Positions 43,190 to 51,801 are shown, counted from the stretch's first letter. The stretch is DNA of 64,000 nucleotides from Acidimicrobium ferrooxidans DSM 10331 (GCF_000023265.1 NC_013124.1:806001-870000); one strand, 5' to 3'. The notes: generated from the letters alone by a model not told the origin. A program made the numbers and translations.

Positions 43190-44449
43190 TCAATGGTTGG
43201 GATCGTGGTCGGACACGTCGGGGTCGGGTCGGCCGAGGTTCGGGTCGATCCGATCGAGCTCGAGCGTCACGTCCTCGCCGCGCTGGACGCGCAGTGAGAC
43301 GTAGGCGGCGACGCCGACGGGGATCGGGAGCCAGAAGTTGAAGATCCGCCACGTGAGGACGCCGAGGATCGCGACACCTCGGGGCGCACCGAATCCGGTC
43401 AGGAGGGTGATCGCGAGGGTCTCGACGACCCCGAGTCCGCTCGGCGTGAGCGGCAGCACCGCAGCGACGTTGGCGATGCCGTAGGCGACGATGAGCGCGA
43501 CCGGGTTCATGAGCTGGCCGAACGCCGCCAGCATGATCCACAGGGTCGTTGCATCGAAGAGCCAGTTGGCGAGCGCCCACGCTGACGCGCGCCGGAGGAG
43601 CTGCGGGTCGCGCCCGAGTGCGCGGAGTCGCTCGGCCGTTTGAGCGATGGCGTGTTCGATGGAGCGACGACGATGGGCGAGCGGAGGGACGTGGTCGATC
43701 ACCGTACCGACCGCGTGCTGGGTGCGACGGTTGCCACGGGTGAGCAGGATCACGACCGCAATGGAGATCGCCATCAGCGCGACGCCGAGGACGGCGACGA
43801 CGAGGTAGACCTCGTTGAAGCCGTAGAACGGGAGCGACACGAGCAGGGCGAGCCACAGCAGTGCGTTCAAGATGAGGGCAGATCCGACGCTCTGGGTCGC
43901 GAGCGCGACACCGGTGTCGGCCCCGCGAACCCCCAGGTTCGACAGCAGCCGCGCGGTGAGCCCGACGCCGCTCGCGGAGCCACCAGGGAGGACGTGCGAG
44001 ACCGCAAGGCCCGCGAGGTCGACCTTGGCGAGCTGCCCGATGCTCGGCGTGGGGCGCGGGAGTACCGTCTCGGTGAGCTTCGCATACGCGAACAGCGACA
44101 GAGCCTCGGCCAAGGCGGCGAGCGGTACCAGCCAATAGTTGGCGCGGTCGAGGAGCGACAGCGTCTTGCGAAAGCCCGCGAATTCGGGAACGACGAGGTA
44201 CTCGATCACGAGCAGGATGACGAACCCTGCGAGCCCTCGAATCGCGAAGTGTCGTATGAGCTTGCCGAGGCTCCTACGGGTTCCGCGCAGGACCGGTCGC
44301 GGTGATGCTGAGTGTGATGCCGCACGCGACGACGCAGATGACGACCCAGAACGTGATGACGCAGCGCGCCCGAGCGCGGGAAGCGTCAGACCGAGCCACG
44401 AGGGGCCGAGTCGAGCACGCGGCGATGCCCCCCGTCCTTCGGTGCTCAC
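43190..44449 (-). CDS. Polytopic membrane protein, lysyl-PG synthase/flippase-like (UPF0104)
   Basis: A 419-residue integral membrane protein resembling the N-terminal flippase-type domain of MprF/AglD proteins: about eight hydrophobic segments with conserved HVLPGGSASGVGLTARLL and LPLTPSGLGVVE. These proteins move or modify lipids and glycolipids. The N-terminal ~65 residues are Ser/Arg-rich and may be partly spurious; I keep GTG 44449 because a TAGACT lies 9 nt upstream. A TTG or GTG further in could be used. Divergent from the AI-2E permease gene. Next to glycolipid genes, so an envelope role fits. Confidence 0.78.
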   Translation of the reverse strand: MSTEGRGASPRARLGPSWLGLTLPALGRAASSRSGSSSASSRAASHSASPRPVLRGTRRSLGKLIRHFAIRGLAGFVILLVIEYLVVPEFAGFRKTLSLLDRANYWLVPLAALAEALSLFAYAKLTETVLPRPTPSIGQLAKVDLAGLAVSHVLPGGSASGVGLTARLLSNLGVRGADTGVALATQSVGSALILNALLWLALLVSLPFYGFNEVYLVVAVLGVALMAISIAVVILLTRGNRRTQHAVGTVIDHVPPLAHRRRSIEHAIAQTAERLRALGRDPQLLRRASAWALANWLFDATTLWIMLAAFGQLMNPVALIVAYGIANVAAVLPLTPSGLGVVETLAITLLTGFGAPRGVAILGVLTWRIFNFWLPIPVGVAAYVSLRVQRGEDVTLELDRIDPNLGRPDPDVSDHDPNH

Positions 44450-44458
44450 AACCTCGTC

Positions 44459-44468
44459 AGTCTAACCT
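44459..44468. promoter_or_regulatory. Overlapping divergent -10 candidates (TAGACT minus, TAACCT plus)
   Basis: AGTCTAACCT contains TAGACT on the minus strand (9 nt before GTG 44449) and TAACCT on the plus strand (40 nt before ATG 44508, leadered). They share two bases, so at most one polymerase could melt the site at a time if both are real. Confidence 0.35.
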
Positions 44469-44507
44469 GTCGAGAGGCGTCTTGGGGCAATCGGCGAGGA
44501 GGACTCG

Positions 44508-45776
44508 ATGGTCGAGCGACGGAGCCTCTCGCTCCGTGACCTCCTCATCGCCGAGGCCGTGGCCGCCGGGCTCGGCGTCGCGGTGTGGGCGTTCGCCGTG
44601 CTTCGTCACCTCGAGCTCGAGATCGTCGTGGCGGGTGTTCTCGCGCTCGTCATCGAACCGATCGTCTCGAGGCTCGTGCGTCTCGGACTGCCCCGTGTCG
44701 TCGCGGTGCTCGTCACCGCGGTGTTGGTGCTCGCCGCGCTCGTCGGCCTCGCGGCCGCGTTCGTCGTTCCGCTCGTGAACGCCGGTCAGCGGCTGCTCGG
44801 AGATCTCCCGGGCCTGCTCAGCCGCTTGCGTGCCCATCGAGCCGCGATCGAGGCGCTGCTCGTGCGCCTTCACCTCCAGCACGCGCTCGACGTGGGTGCG
44901 CAGTCGATCGCCCACGCGGCGCAGTTGGCGGTGACCCCGGCGCTGTCCGTGGCGAGCGGTGCGGTCGGTTCGCTCGCCACGCTCGCGGTGATCGGCACGC
45001 TCGCCGTGTTCCTCTCGCTCGAGGCGCCGAAAGCGATCGCCTGGCTGGTGGCGCAGCTCGATGCGTCGCGGCGTCCTCGTGTCGAGGGCGTCCTGCACGA
45101 CGTCGCGATCGCGGTGGCGGGCTACGTGCTCGGCAACCTCGCGACTTCGGTGGTTGCCGGTCTGGTGATCGGGGTGACCTATGCGATCCTCGGTCTCCCG
45201 GACCCAGCACTCATCGGACTGTGGGTCGGGCTCGTCGATCTCCTGCCGTTGGTCGGTGGGCTCGCAGGCGGAGTACCGGCGGTCGCGCTCGCGCTCGTCG
45301 GCGGACCCGAGGACGTCGTCATCGTGCTGATCGTGGTCCTGGCCTACCAGCAGATCGAAAATCACGTGCTCAATCCGGTCGTCTATGCGAAGACGGTCCG
45401 GTTGAGTCCCCTCTGGGTCCTCGTGGCCATCTTGGTCGGCGCACAGGCTGCGTCGCTGCCGGGAGCGCTCATCGCCATACCGATCGCGAGTGCGATCCAG
45501 GTGATCGCGCGTGAGACGCTGCGCGATCCGTTGCGGCGTTGGCTTGGGCGTGGCTCAGGCGCCGTGGTCGCGCAGGGGACCGATCTGCCAACCCCGAGCA
45601 CGGACACGGGCGACGAGCTCGTCCAGGCTGGCGAGGGTGGCAAGGGGAGCCCCGGGGGCGCTGGTGACGTCGGAGTCGTGCAGCAGCAGCGTGGCACCGG
45701 GGCCGAGCCGGTGCGTGAGGTCGGCGAGGATCGAGGTGCTGGACGCGGCAAACCGCCAGTCGCGCCCCCAGCTTGA
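44508..45776 (+). CDS. AI-2E family (PerM-type) permease
   Basis: Polytopic protein of the AI-2E/YdiK/PerM family, with about seven to eight membrane segments and the conserved C-terminal block YQQIENHVLNPVVYAKTV. Members have been linked to autoinducer export or ion transport; the substrate here is unknown. GAGGAG lies 6 nt before the ATG. Normal homology ends near residue 350; the last ~70 residues (from about 45555) are Gly/Pro-rich, lie antisense to the deacetylase gene and are probably an unstructured read-through tail. Confidence 0.83.
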   Translation: MVERRSLSLRDLLIAEAVAAGLGVAVWAFAVLRHLELEIVVAGVLALVIEPIVSRLVRLGLPRVVAVLVTAVLVLAALVGLAAAFVVPLVNAGQRLLGDLPGLLSRLRAHRAAIEALLVRLHLQHALDVGAQSIAHAAQLAVTPALSVASGAVGSLATLAVIGTLAVFLSLEAPKAIAWLVAQLDASRRPRVEGVLHDVAIAVAGYVLGNLATSVVAGLVIGVTYAILGLPDPALIGLWVGLVDLLPLVGGLAGGVPAVALALVGGPEDVVIVLIVVLAYQQIENHVLNPVVYAKTVRLSPLWVLVAILVGAQAASLPGALIAIPIASAIQVIARETLRDPLRRWLGRGSGAVVAQGTDLPTPSTDTGDELVQAGEGGKGSPGGAGDVGVVQQQRGTGAEPVREVGEDRGAGRGKPPVAPPA

Positions 45777-46268
45777 CCAGGTGACGAGGCGAACGCCTTG
45801 CTCGTGTGCTGCCAGTCGCGTTCCTCGACTCACGACCCCGTAGGGGGGTCGGAACCACGTCGGACGCTGGCCGACCACCTCTTCGATCGCACCGACGGCG
45901 CGGGCGAGGTCATAACGCACCGAGCGCGCGGAACGCCCGAGATGGTTGCGGTGCCAGTGGCCGTGCACGGCGATCTCGTGTCCGCGCTCGGCCACCAGGC
46001 GCGCGACCCATGGGTAGCGCTCGACCTCAGAGCCGAGCAGGAAGAAGGTCGCGTGGACGTCGAGCCGCTCGAGCGCGTCGAGGATCCGAGGCGTGGTCAC
46101 CGGACTCGGTCCGTCGTCGAAGGTCAAGGCGACGTGGTCGTCGAGGCCGATGCCAGCGACGGCTGGGTTGAGCCGCCGTGCGATCCACCAGTGGTGGGTG
46201 AGCGCCGGGCCAGCGTGGTTGACGAGCGCTGCCGTACCCACGACGGCGGCGGCATGGCCCCACTTCAT
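45555..46268 (-). CDS. Polysaccharide deacetylase (NodB/CE4 family)
   Basis: Metal-dependent deacetylase for N- or O-acetyl groups on cell-wall glycans or exopolysaccharide. The 237-residue product has motif 1 LTFDDGPSP, motif 2 HGHWHRNH and motif 3 RPPYG, and an N-terminal hydrophobic segment (GHAAAVVGTAALV) that may anchor or export it. It follows the glycosyltransferase gene after 10 bp, forming an operon. Its last 222 bp are antisense to the end of the permease gene. Confidence 0.88.
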   Translation of the reverse strand: MKWGHAAAVVGTAALVNHAGPALTHHWWIARRLNPAVAGIGLDDHVALTFDDGPSPVTTPRILDALERLDVHATFFLLGSEVERYPWVARLVAERGHEIAVHGHWHRNHLGRSARSVRYDLARAVGAIEEVVGQRPTWFRPPYGVVSRGTRLAAHEQGVRLVTWSSWGRDWRFAASSTSILADLTHRLGPGATLLLHDSDVTSAPGAPLATLASLDELVARVRARGWQIGPLRDHGA

Positions 46269-46278
46269 GGGTGCGACC

Positions 46279-48060
46279 TCACGCGCTCAGCTCCGGGGCG
46301 CGCGCGAGCTCGCTCACCGGAGCGCCGACGAGGTGGCGTGCTGCCAGCGCCTGGCGGGTGGACGCCGCGAGCGCCAGTGCACTCGCGACGGAGGCGGTGG
46401 GATCAGCGACTTCGACGATGGAACCGGGCGCGATCGTGCTTGCGAGCGCTCGTGGCGGGATGATGCGGGCGGGGATCACGCTCTGGTGGTGCAGCGCCGC
46501 CCAGGCGAGATCGACCGCGTTGATGGTGTTCTGCGGCACGTACACGTTGACGGGGCTGCCAAGGACGGCGCTGAGCGCCGCGCGTCCGAGCTGAAGATCA
46601 TTGACGGGGACGATGAGGCTGAGGTCGCCGATACGCGAACCCGCGCCCCCGTTGACGAGCGCGACGCCCGCTGCTCCGGCCATCGCCACGGCGGCTGGGT
46701 CACGACGAACCCCGCGTTCGGTCACGACGACGGCGATGTGGTCGTTGTGCAGGGCGGCGTCGAGTGCCGGCGACGCGAGGTCCGGTGTCGGCAGGAGCGC
46801 CGCGAGATAGGCAACGTGGGTCGGCCGTGCGGCTGCGGACAGGTTGAGGCCCTCGTAGCCGATGAGGCCCGATGCGACGTTGACCGCGACGAAGACGGAC
46901 GCGGCGCTCGCGACCCCGACGAGTCCTCGACGGAGCACAACGCGCTGGGGGGAGAGTGCTGGTCGCGGCGGAGCCTCTGTCAGCAGGTCGAGGATGGGTG
47001 CTTCGGGGGTTGCCTGGAACTGTGCGAGCGCCGGGAGCGTGAGCTCTTCGGGCGCGGAGGCGTAGTGGACGACCGCGTCGCGGAGTTCGCGTACGTTGCG
47101 TGCCCAGAACGTCACGCCGCTCTCGGCCATCGCGGCGACGTTCTCGGCACCGTGGCCGACGATCGGTTCGTAGGAGATCACCGGACGGCGTGCGGCCATC
47201 GCCTCGAGCGATGACAGTCCTCCCGCGTTCTGGACGACCACGTCCGAGGCGGCGAGCCAGAGGTCGACCTCGTTCGTCCAACCGACGGCGACGATCCCGT
47301 CGGCCGCGGCTGCGCGCGCTCGGAGCTCCTCGTTGTGACCGGCGAGCACGACGGGCAGGACGTCGCCCGTGCTGGCCAACGCTGCGGCGGTCTCGACGAG
47401 TTTGCCCACCCCCCACGAACCGCCGACGATGAGGGCGATGCGCGCGTCAGGCGGCAAGCCGAGGTGGCGACGCGCGCTGGCTCGCTCCGGCAGCATCCGG
47501 AAGCGCTCGTCGACGAAGGGCCCGACGCGCACGACGGGTCCACGCAGGTGGCCGCGGCGCTTGGCCTGGACAGCGGCGGTCTCGGCGACCGCGAGGTGGA
47601 CGTCGATGTCGGGGTGGATCCACATCGGATGGACGGAGAAGTCGGTGAGGAAGGTGACGAGGTGGCGGTCCGCGACGCACGGGTCACGCCGCCTGCGGAA
47701 CTCGCCGAGCAGCTGCGCGGGGAAGGGATGGGTCGCGATGACGATGTCCGGGTCGATCGTCTGGAGCCATTCGCGAACCTTCGCGCCGAAGGCTCGTCGG
47801 AACACTGCGCGCGCGACCTTGGTCAGTGCAGGGATGTGTGACCAGAGCTCGAATTCGAGCCGATACGCCCAGGGCGCACGCTCGACCTCGACGCGGAAGA
47901 CGGTCTCGAGCATCGTGCCGAGACGTGGGGCTGCGTCGAGGAAGTCGACGATGCTGACGTCGGCGCCGTGACGGCCAAGATGATCGGCGATGGCCCTTGC
48001 CGCCCCGTCGTGGCCGCCGCCAAGGCGCGCGGACACGATCAGGACGCGTGGTTGGGACAT
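46279..48060 (-). CDS. MGDG synthase/MurG-like glycosyltransferase with extra C-terminal domain
   Basis: A 593-residue protein. Residues 1 to about 375 match the MGDG-synthase/diacylglycerol-glucosyltransferase group (GT28): LIVSARLGGGHDGAARAIADHL, HPFPAQLLGEF and the nucleotide-sugar site VVQNAGGLSSLEAMAARRPV. A hydrophobic segment near 395-415 is followed by about 165 residues I do not recognise (VVVTERGVRRDP, VNVYVPQNTINAVDL), perhaps a degenerate extracytoplasmic enzyme. ATG 48060 is leaderless, 7 nt after TACACT. Its partner gene is a polysaccharide deacetylase, so glycolipid or envelope-glycan assembly is likely. Confidence 0.83.
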   Translation of the reverse strand: MSQPRVLIVSARLGGGHDGAARAIADHLGRHGADVSIVDFLDAAPRLGTMLETVFRVEVERAPWAYRLEFELWSHIPALTKVARAVFRRAFGAKVREWLQTIDPDIVIATHPFPAQLLGEFRRRRDPCVADRHLVTFLTDFSVHPMWIHPDIDVHLAVAETAAVQAKRRGHLRGPVVRVGPFVDERFRMLPERASARRHLGLPPDARIALIVGGSWGVGKLVETAAALASTGDVLPVVLAGHNEELRARAAAADGIVAVGWTNEVDLWLAASDVVVQNAGGLSSLEAMAARRPVISYEPIVGHGAENVAAMAESGVTFWARNVRELRDAVVHYASAPEELTLPALAQFQATPEAPILDLLTEAPPRPALSPQRVVLRRGLVGVASAASVFVAVNVASGLIGYEGLNLSAAARPTHVAYLAALLPTPDLASPALDAALHNDHIAVVVTERGVRRDPAAVAMAGAAGVALVNGGAGSRIGDLSLIVPVNDLQLGRAALSAVLGSPVNVYVPQNTINAVDLAWAALHHQSVIPARIIPPRALASTIAPGSIVEVADPTASVASALALAASTRQALAARHLVGAPVSELARAPELSA

Positions 48061-48067
48061 CGGGGCC

Positions 48068-48090
48068 AGTGTATCGCATCGCCGTACACT
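48068..48090. promoter_or_regulatory. Back-to-back -10 elements forming an inverted repeat
   Basis: Minus-strand TACACT occupies 48068-48073, 7 nt before ATG 48060; plus-strand TACACT occupies 48085-48090, 9 nt before GTG 48100. Including flanking bases, CAGTGTA and TACACTG are a perfect 7-bp inverted repeat with an 11-bp spacer. The two promoters fire outward from overlapping footprints. Confidence 0.65.
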
Positions 48091-48099
48091 GGGCGAACA

Positions 48100-48945
48100 G
48101 TGGCTCTCTTGCTCGCTCTCGGCGCGGCGCTCGCGTTTGCGGGGGCGACCGTGCTGCAGTTCGAGGCGAGCCAGGCTGCGCCGCGATCGGCGTCGTTGCG
48201 GATCGGACTCGTTCGCCATCTGGTCGGCGATCGTCGCTTCAATCTCGGAGCATTGCTCGACGTCGCCGGGGGTGTGGCACAGTTCTTCGCGCTCAAGGTG
48301 GGGTCGGTGGAGGTGGTGATGCCGGTGGTGGCGAGCGGTCTCGTGATCGCGATCGTGGCGCACCACGTCCAACGTCGGCTCGCGATCGTCCCCCGCGACG
48401 CCGTGGCGTTGGCGGGGTCGGTCCTCGCGCTCGTCGTCGTGTTGGTCGTGGCGCCCCAGGGAGGCTCGCGCCTGGGATCGGTCGCGGCCCAGCTCGCCGT
48501 CGCCGCGGCGGGACTCGGTGGCGGCGCCGTCGCGTTGACGGTCGGGCGTCGGGTGCTGCTGCGTCGGGGTTGGTACCTCGCCGCGGCCGGCGGGCTCCTG
48601 CTCGGGGTGGTGAGTGTCGTGGAACGCTCGGTCGGGCTCGTGTGGAGCCAACGGGGAACGCTCGGCGTCCTCGAGAGCTGGCAGCTGTGGACACTGCTCG
48701 CAGTGGGTGCGCTCGCGCTCCTCGTCGTCCAGAGCGCGTTCGGCGCTGCACGGCTGCTCACCGTGGCGCCGATCGTCGCGGTGGCAGAGCCGATCGTCGG
48801 GAGTGCGCTCGCCGTGTGGGTCGAGGGGGCTGGTCCAGGCTTTGGCCCTGGCAGGCTCGCGATCGTGTTCGGAGCGATCGTGCTCGAGGCGGTGTCGATC
48901 ATCGCGTTGGCGCGAGGAGCCCGCGACGAGGGAGGGGTCCGGTGA
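48100..48945 (+). CDS. DMT/EamA-like integral membrane protein
   Basis: A 281-residue protein with eight to ten hydrophobic segments, of the drug/metabolite transporter type. It starts VALLLALGAALAFAGATVLQ and has VEVVMPVVASGLVIAIVAHH and LLTVAPIVAVAEPIVGSALAVW, the paired helices of EamA-like repeats. Leaderless start at GTG 48100; the frame stays open upstream as a shadow. The stop overlaps the next gene (GTGA). Substrate unknown; it is divergent from the glycosyltransferase gene. Confidence 0.8.
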   Translation: MALLLALGAALAFAGATVLQFEASQAAPRSASLRIGLVRHLVGDRRFNLGALLDVAGGVAQFFALKVGSVEVVMPVVASGLVIAIVAHHVQRRLAIVPRDAVALAGSVLALVVVLVVAPQGGSRLGSVAAQLAVAAAGLGGGAVALTVGRRVLLRRGWYLAAAGGLLLGVVSVVERSVGLVWSQRGTLGVLESWQLWTLLAVGALALLVVQSAFGAARLLTVAPIVAVAEPIVGSALAVWVEGAGPGFGPGRLAIVFGAIVLEAVSIIALARGARDEGGVR

Positions 48946-49619
48946 GCGGAGTGCGCAAGGTGCTCGCGCTGCACGGTCAGCCGGGTTCGGGTCGGAGTTT
49001 CGATCCTGTGGCCAGGTGGCTCGGGCGTCTCGAATTCGACGCTCCCGACCGACCGGGATGGGGATCCAATCCATTGGCGCCTCGGGAGCTCGTCGCGCAG
49101 GCATCGTGGGCCAAGGAGCGGATCGACGGCCCGACGGTGCTCGTGGGCTACTCGTTCGGTGCGGCGATCGCGGCGCTCGTGGCGCCGACGTGCCCGGCGG
49201 TGGCCGGTGTCGTGCTGGTGGCTCCTGCCGTGACCCGCGCCGCGTTGGTCTGGAGCGATCGCCTCCTCGCCAGGGCCGGCGTCGGACACGTCGCGGGATC
49301 GTTGATCGCCGCAGTGGCGGAGCGGTCCGTGCCGGCGGCGCTGAGTGCGCGGGCTCGCCAGGCGTTCCTGGTCGAGCAGCGATCGCTGCTCGACACCATC
49401 GACCAGGTGGAGACGTCGCTTCGGCGGCTCGACGTCCCGGTCATCGTCGTCGCGGGTGCTCGCGACCGCGTGGTGCCTCCGCGCGGCGCCCTACGGCTCC
49501 TCGAGTGCGTGCCACAGGCTCGGCTCGTCGTCTCCCGCGGTGGTCACGATCAGCTTGCGGACGAGGCGGCCGTCGTCGCCGATGCCGTTCGATCCCTGGC
49601 CTCCGAACGGAGTGCGTGA
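48942..49619 (+). CDS. Alpha/beta hydrolase
   Basis: A 225-residue alpha/beta-hydrolase-fold protein. LALHGQPGSGRSFDPV provides the oxyanion HG motif, VLVGYSFGAAIA the nucleophile elbow with Ser, VIVVAGARDRVVPP the acid region and SRGGHDQL the catalytic His. The GTG at 48942 overlaps the stop of the membrane-protein gene, so they are coupled. Esterase or lyase activity cannot be assigned. Confidence 0.85.
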   Translation: MSGVRKVLALHGQPGSGRSFDPVARWLGRLEFDAPDRPGWGSNPLAPRELVAQASWAKERIDGPTVLVGYSFGAAIAALVAPTCPAVAGVVLVAPAVTRAALVWSDRLLARAGVGHVAGSLIAAVAERSVPAALSARARQAFLVEQRSLLDTIDQVETSLRRLDVPVIVVAGARDRVVPPRGALRLLECVPQARLVVSRGGHDQLADEAAVVADAVRSLASERSA

Positions 49620-49674
49620 CCGGGGTGGGAGGTCTTCTGTATACGAATGGGATCCGCCGGCTCGGGCGATCGGA

Positions 49675-49680
49675 TAACAT
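49675..49680 (+). promoter_or_regulatory. Candidate -10 (TAACAT) for the whiB-like gene
   Basis: TAACAT in GGATAACATTGG lies about 94 nt before the ATG, so the transcript would have a long leader. A TATACG at 49640 is an alternative. Confidence 0.35.
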
Positions 49681-49773
49681 TGGTACGGACGACCGGAGCA
49701 GTGGGGGCGTGCTGCGGACGTCGTGGTGCGGGGGGCACCTGGAGCGGCGAAGGAGCCGGGTGTCGTGGAGTCG

Positions 49774-50058
49774 ATGAAGCTGGCGACGTGGGACTGCGAA
49801 GATTGGCGGGTGCGTGCGCACTGTCGCGACGTTGATCCGGGTTTGTTCTTTCCCGTGGGCGTGACGGGTGAGGCAGAGGTCCAGATCCGCCGGGCCAAGC
49901 GCGTCTGTGCGGACTGTGACGTGCGGCTCGAATGCCTCGAGTTCGCGTTGCGCACCAACCAGGAGTTCGGTATCTGGGGTGGCAAAGACGAGGAGGAGCG
50001 TCGCGTGATACGGCGTATCCGTCGTTTGCAGCGGCGAGCCGTGTCGCGAGCGATCTAG
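49774..50058 (+). CDS. WhiB-family iron-sulfur transcription regulator
   Basis: Wbl proteins bind a 4Fe-4S cluster and modulate the primary sigma factor; they are restricted to Actinobacteria and their phages. The 94-residue product has the four cluster Cys pattern (Cys in RAHC, then CADC and C five residues later in VRLEC), the GIWGG turn and a basic C-terminal helix region (ERRVIRRIRRLQRRA). An extra Cys sits in TWDCEDW. The ATG at 49774 has GGAG 4 nt upstream; GTG/ATG codons further up are possible. The turn resembles the WhiB/WhmD (WhiB2) branch. Single gene, convergent with fdhD. Confidence 0.92.
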   Translation: MKLATWDCEDWRVRAHCRDVDPGLFFPVGVTGEAEVQIRRAKRVCADCDVRLECLEFALRTNQEFGIWGGKDEEERRVIRRIRRLQRRAVSRAI

Positions 50059-50304
50059 CCGGCGGCCCGGTTTCGCCTCGGGCACGCGGCGGAGCCGTCG
50101 CGGGTCCTCGGGCCCTGGCGCACTGTGATGGGAGCGCGGGCGAGTCCGTCGACCGATCTGGACAGCGCTGTGTGCGTCCGCTGCGATGCGTGCGGTTGCG
50201 CGGAGACGACGGCAACCGCTGACGTCGGGACGTCGCCCCGCGAGTGTCAAGGAGGTGAGCGCCGCACGGTAGGACGTCGCGCTGGCGAGCCCCAGGTGTC
50301 GACC
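50059..50304. other. 246-bp gap between whiB-like gene and fdhD
   Basis: Convergent intergenic space. I see no gene and no strong hairpin; the short open frames are shadows. Confidence 0.5.
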
Positions 50305-51159
50305 TCACAACGTCGGAACCGGTGCTCCGTGCAGTCGGACACGGTCGGCGTGCGCGTAGAGACGAAATCCCTCGGCACGGAGTCCGCCGACGAGGACGAT
50401 CCCGGCGTCCTCGGCTGTGGTGATCGCGCGGTGGCTGGGCGAGCCGAGGGCGATCACCGATCGGGCCCCGATCGCCGCGGCCTTCAAGACGAGATCGGTG
50501 CCGATGCGACCCGAGAGGATCACGTCCGAACCGGTCGCAAGCGTGCCGGCCAGTGCAGCGTGACCGATCGCCTTGTCGAGGGCGTTGTGGCGGCCGACAT
50601 CTTCGCCTACAGCGACCGGCGACCCCTGTCGTGCAAGAATCGCCGAGTGCGCGGCACGTGTCAAGGCAAACAAGCCGTCTGCCTCGCTCACGAGCTCGTG
50701 GAGCGCGAGAAGGTCGTCGACGTCGATCGGTTCCCCGTGCGGCGACGCGGAGACCTGGTGCAGGCGCCGTTCCAGATCGTCGGTACCGCACCAGCCGCAC
50801 GAGCTCGTCCGTACGCTCGGCTGAGGTGGGACGGCAACCGGGTGGCGGAGGACGACCGTCGCCTGACGGTAGGCGGGTTCGCCCGCACTCGGTGGCGGAC
50901 AGAGCGACACTCCGACGACGTCGCGTGGCGAGATGGCGAGTTCGGTCACGACGAGACCCACGGCGAGCGCGGTGTCCTCACCTGGCGTTCGCAGTGTCGT
51001 GGTCACAAGCTCGGGCGCTGCGTCAGGGCCTTTGACGAGGATCGCAAGTGGCTCCTCCGCGATCACCCGCTCGGCGCGGAGCCGAACGCCACCTGTCCGA
51101 TCGACAAGTGTCACGCGTCTTCGTGGCGACGCGCTCTCGACTGACCGGTTGCGCTCCAC
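50305..51159 (-). CDS. fdhD: Formate dehydrogenase sulfurtransferase
   Basis: Transfers sulfur from a cysteine desulfurase to the bis-MGD cofactor, a step needed for formate dehydrogenase activity. The 284-residue product has SSCGWCGTDDLE with the paired Cys loop of the family, LVVTELAISPRDV, GEDVGRHNALDKAIGHA and ILSGRIGTDLVLKAA. The GTG at 51159 is 6 nt after TAGCAT. It is 14 kb from fdhA but is the expected partner of it. Divergent from the nitroreductase-like gene. Confidence 0.93.
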   Translation of the reverse strand: MERNRSVESASPRRRVTLVDRTGGVRLRAERVIAEEPLAILVKGPDAAPELVTTTLRTPGEDTALAVGLVVTELAISPRDVVGVSLCPPPSAGEPAYRQATVVLRHPVAVPPQPSVRTSSCGWCGTDDLERRLHQVSASPHGEPIDVDDLLALHELVSEADGLFALTRAAHSAILARQGSPVAVGEDVGRHNALDKAIGHAALAGTLATGSDVILSGRIGTDLVLKAAAIGARSVIALGSPSHRAITTAEDAGIVLVGGLRAEGFRLYAHADRVRLHGAPVPTL

Positions 51160-51165
51160 CGCACC

Positions 51166-51191
51166 ATGCTAGCTCACCGGCTCGATAGCCT
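51166..51191. promoter_or_regulatory. Divergent leaderless promoters of fdhD and the nitroreductase-like gene
   Basis: Minus-strand TAGCAT at 51166-51171 is 6 nt before GTG 51159. Plus-strand TAGCCT at 51186-51191 is 7 nt before ATG 51199. The two -10 hexamers are 14 bp apart and face outward. Confidence 0.55.
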
Positions 51192-51198
51192 GATGACC

Positions 51199-51801
51199 AT
51201 GGATCAGCTCGAGCTCTTCGTCGACCCGGTCTGTCCGTGGACGTGGCTGACCTCGAGGTGGCTCGAGTCCGTGGAGGCCGAGCTCGGCCTCACAGTGCGC
51301 TACTCGGTGGTCTCGCTCCTCGAGCTCAACGGCGACGATCCGTCGAATCCGTGGATCGAGGCGATGCGCCAGGGTCGACGCCTCCAACGAGTCATGGTGC
51401 GGCTGCTGGCGGCCGGTGATGACGCTCGCGTGAGCGCGCTCTACCGTGCCGCAGGTCGCGCGACGTTCGAGGGTGGTCGTACGCTCGACGCCGAGCTCGT
51501 CCGCGAGCTCGGGGAGGGCCTGGGGCTGAGCGATGAGGACATCGCGGCCGCAGACGATGGTCGGCTCGACGCCGCCGTGGTCACAGAGCACCAGCGCGCG
51601 ATGCGACTCGCAGGTCCGGACGTCGGCTCCCCGATCCTGGCTCGTCGCGGCGGCGAGAGGGGCTTCTACGGGCCGATCGTCGACCGCCCCCTGGCGCCGG
51701 ACGAGGCGGTTCGACTCTGGCACATCGTCGAAGGAGTGCTGGATACCCCGGCGTTGTTCGAGATCAAGCGCGGACGGGCCGTCGAGCCCCGATTCGCCTG
51801 A
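51199..51801 (+). CDS. DsbA-fold oxidoreductase, mycothiol-dependent nitroreductase-like
   Basis: A 200-residue thioredoxin-fold protein. FVDPVCPWTWLTSRW holds the CPWxW active site typical of the Rv2466c-type mycothiol-dependent nitroreductases, with a single catalytic Cys instead of CxxC; PDVGSPILA is the cis-Pro region. An ATG at 51193 is possible, but the TAGCCT spacing favours 51199. Mycothiol use is an inference from the family and fits an actinobacterial host. Confidence 0.82.
   Translation: MDQLELFVDPVCPWTWLTSRWLESVEAELGLTVRYSVVSLLELNGDDPSNPWIEAMRQGRRLQRVMVRLLAAGDDARVSALYRAAGRATFEGGRTLDAELVRELGEGLGLSDEDIAAADDGRLDAAVVTEHQRAMRLAGPDVGSPILARRGGERGFYGPIVDRPLAPDEAVRLWHIVEGVLDTPALFEIKRGRAVEPRFA

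Noticed and set aside
43167-44135. Upstream extension of the CoA transferase frame to 735 codons
   Set aside because: The extra part is antisense-free but out of frame with, and inside, the flippase-like gene on the same strand, and ATG 43166 has a good ribosome site.
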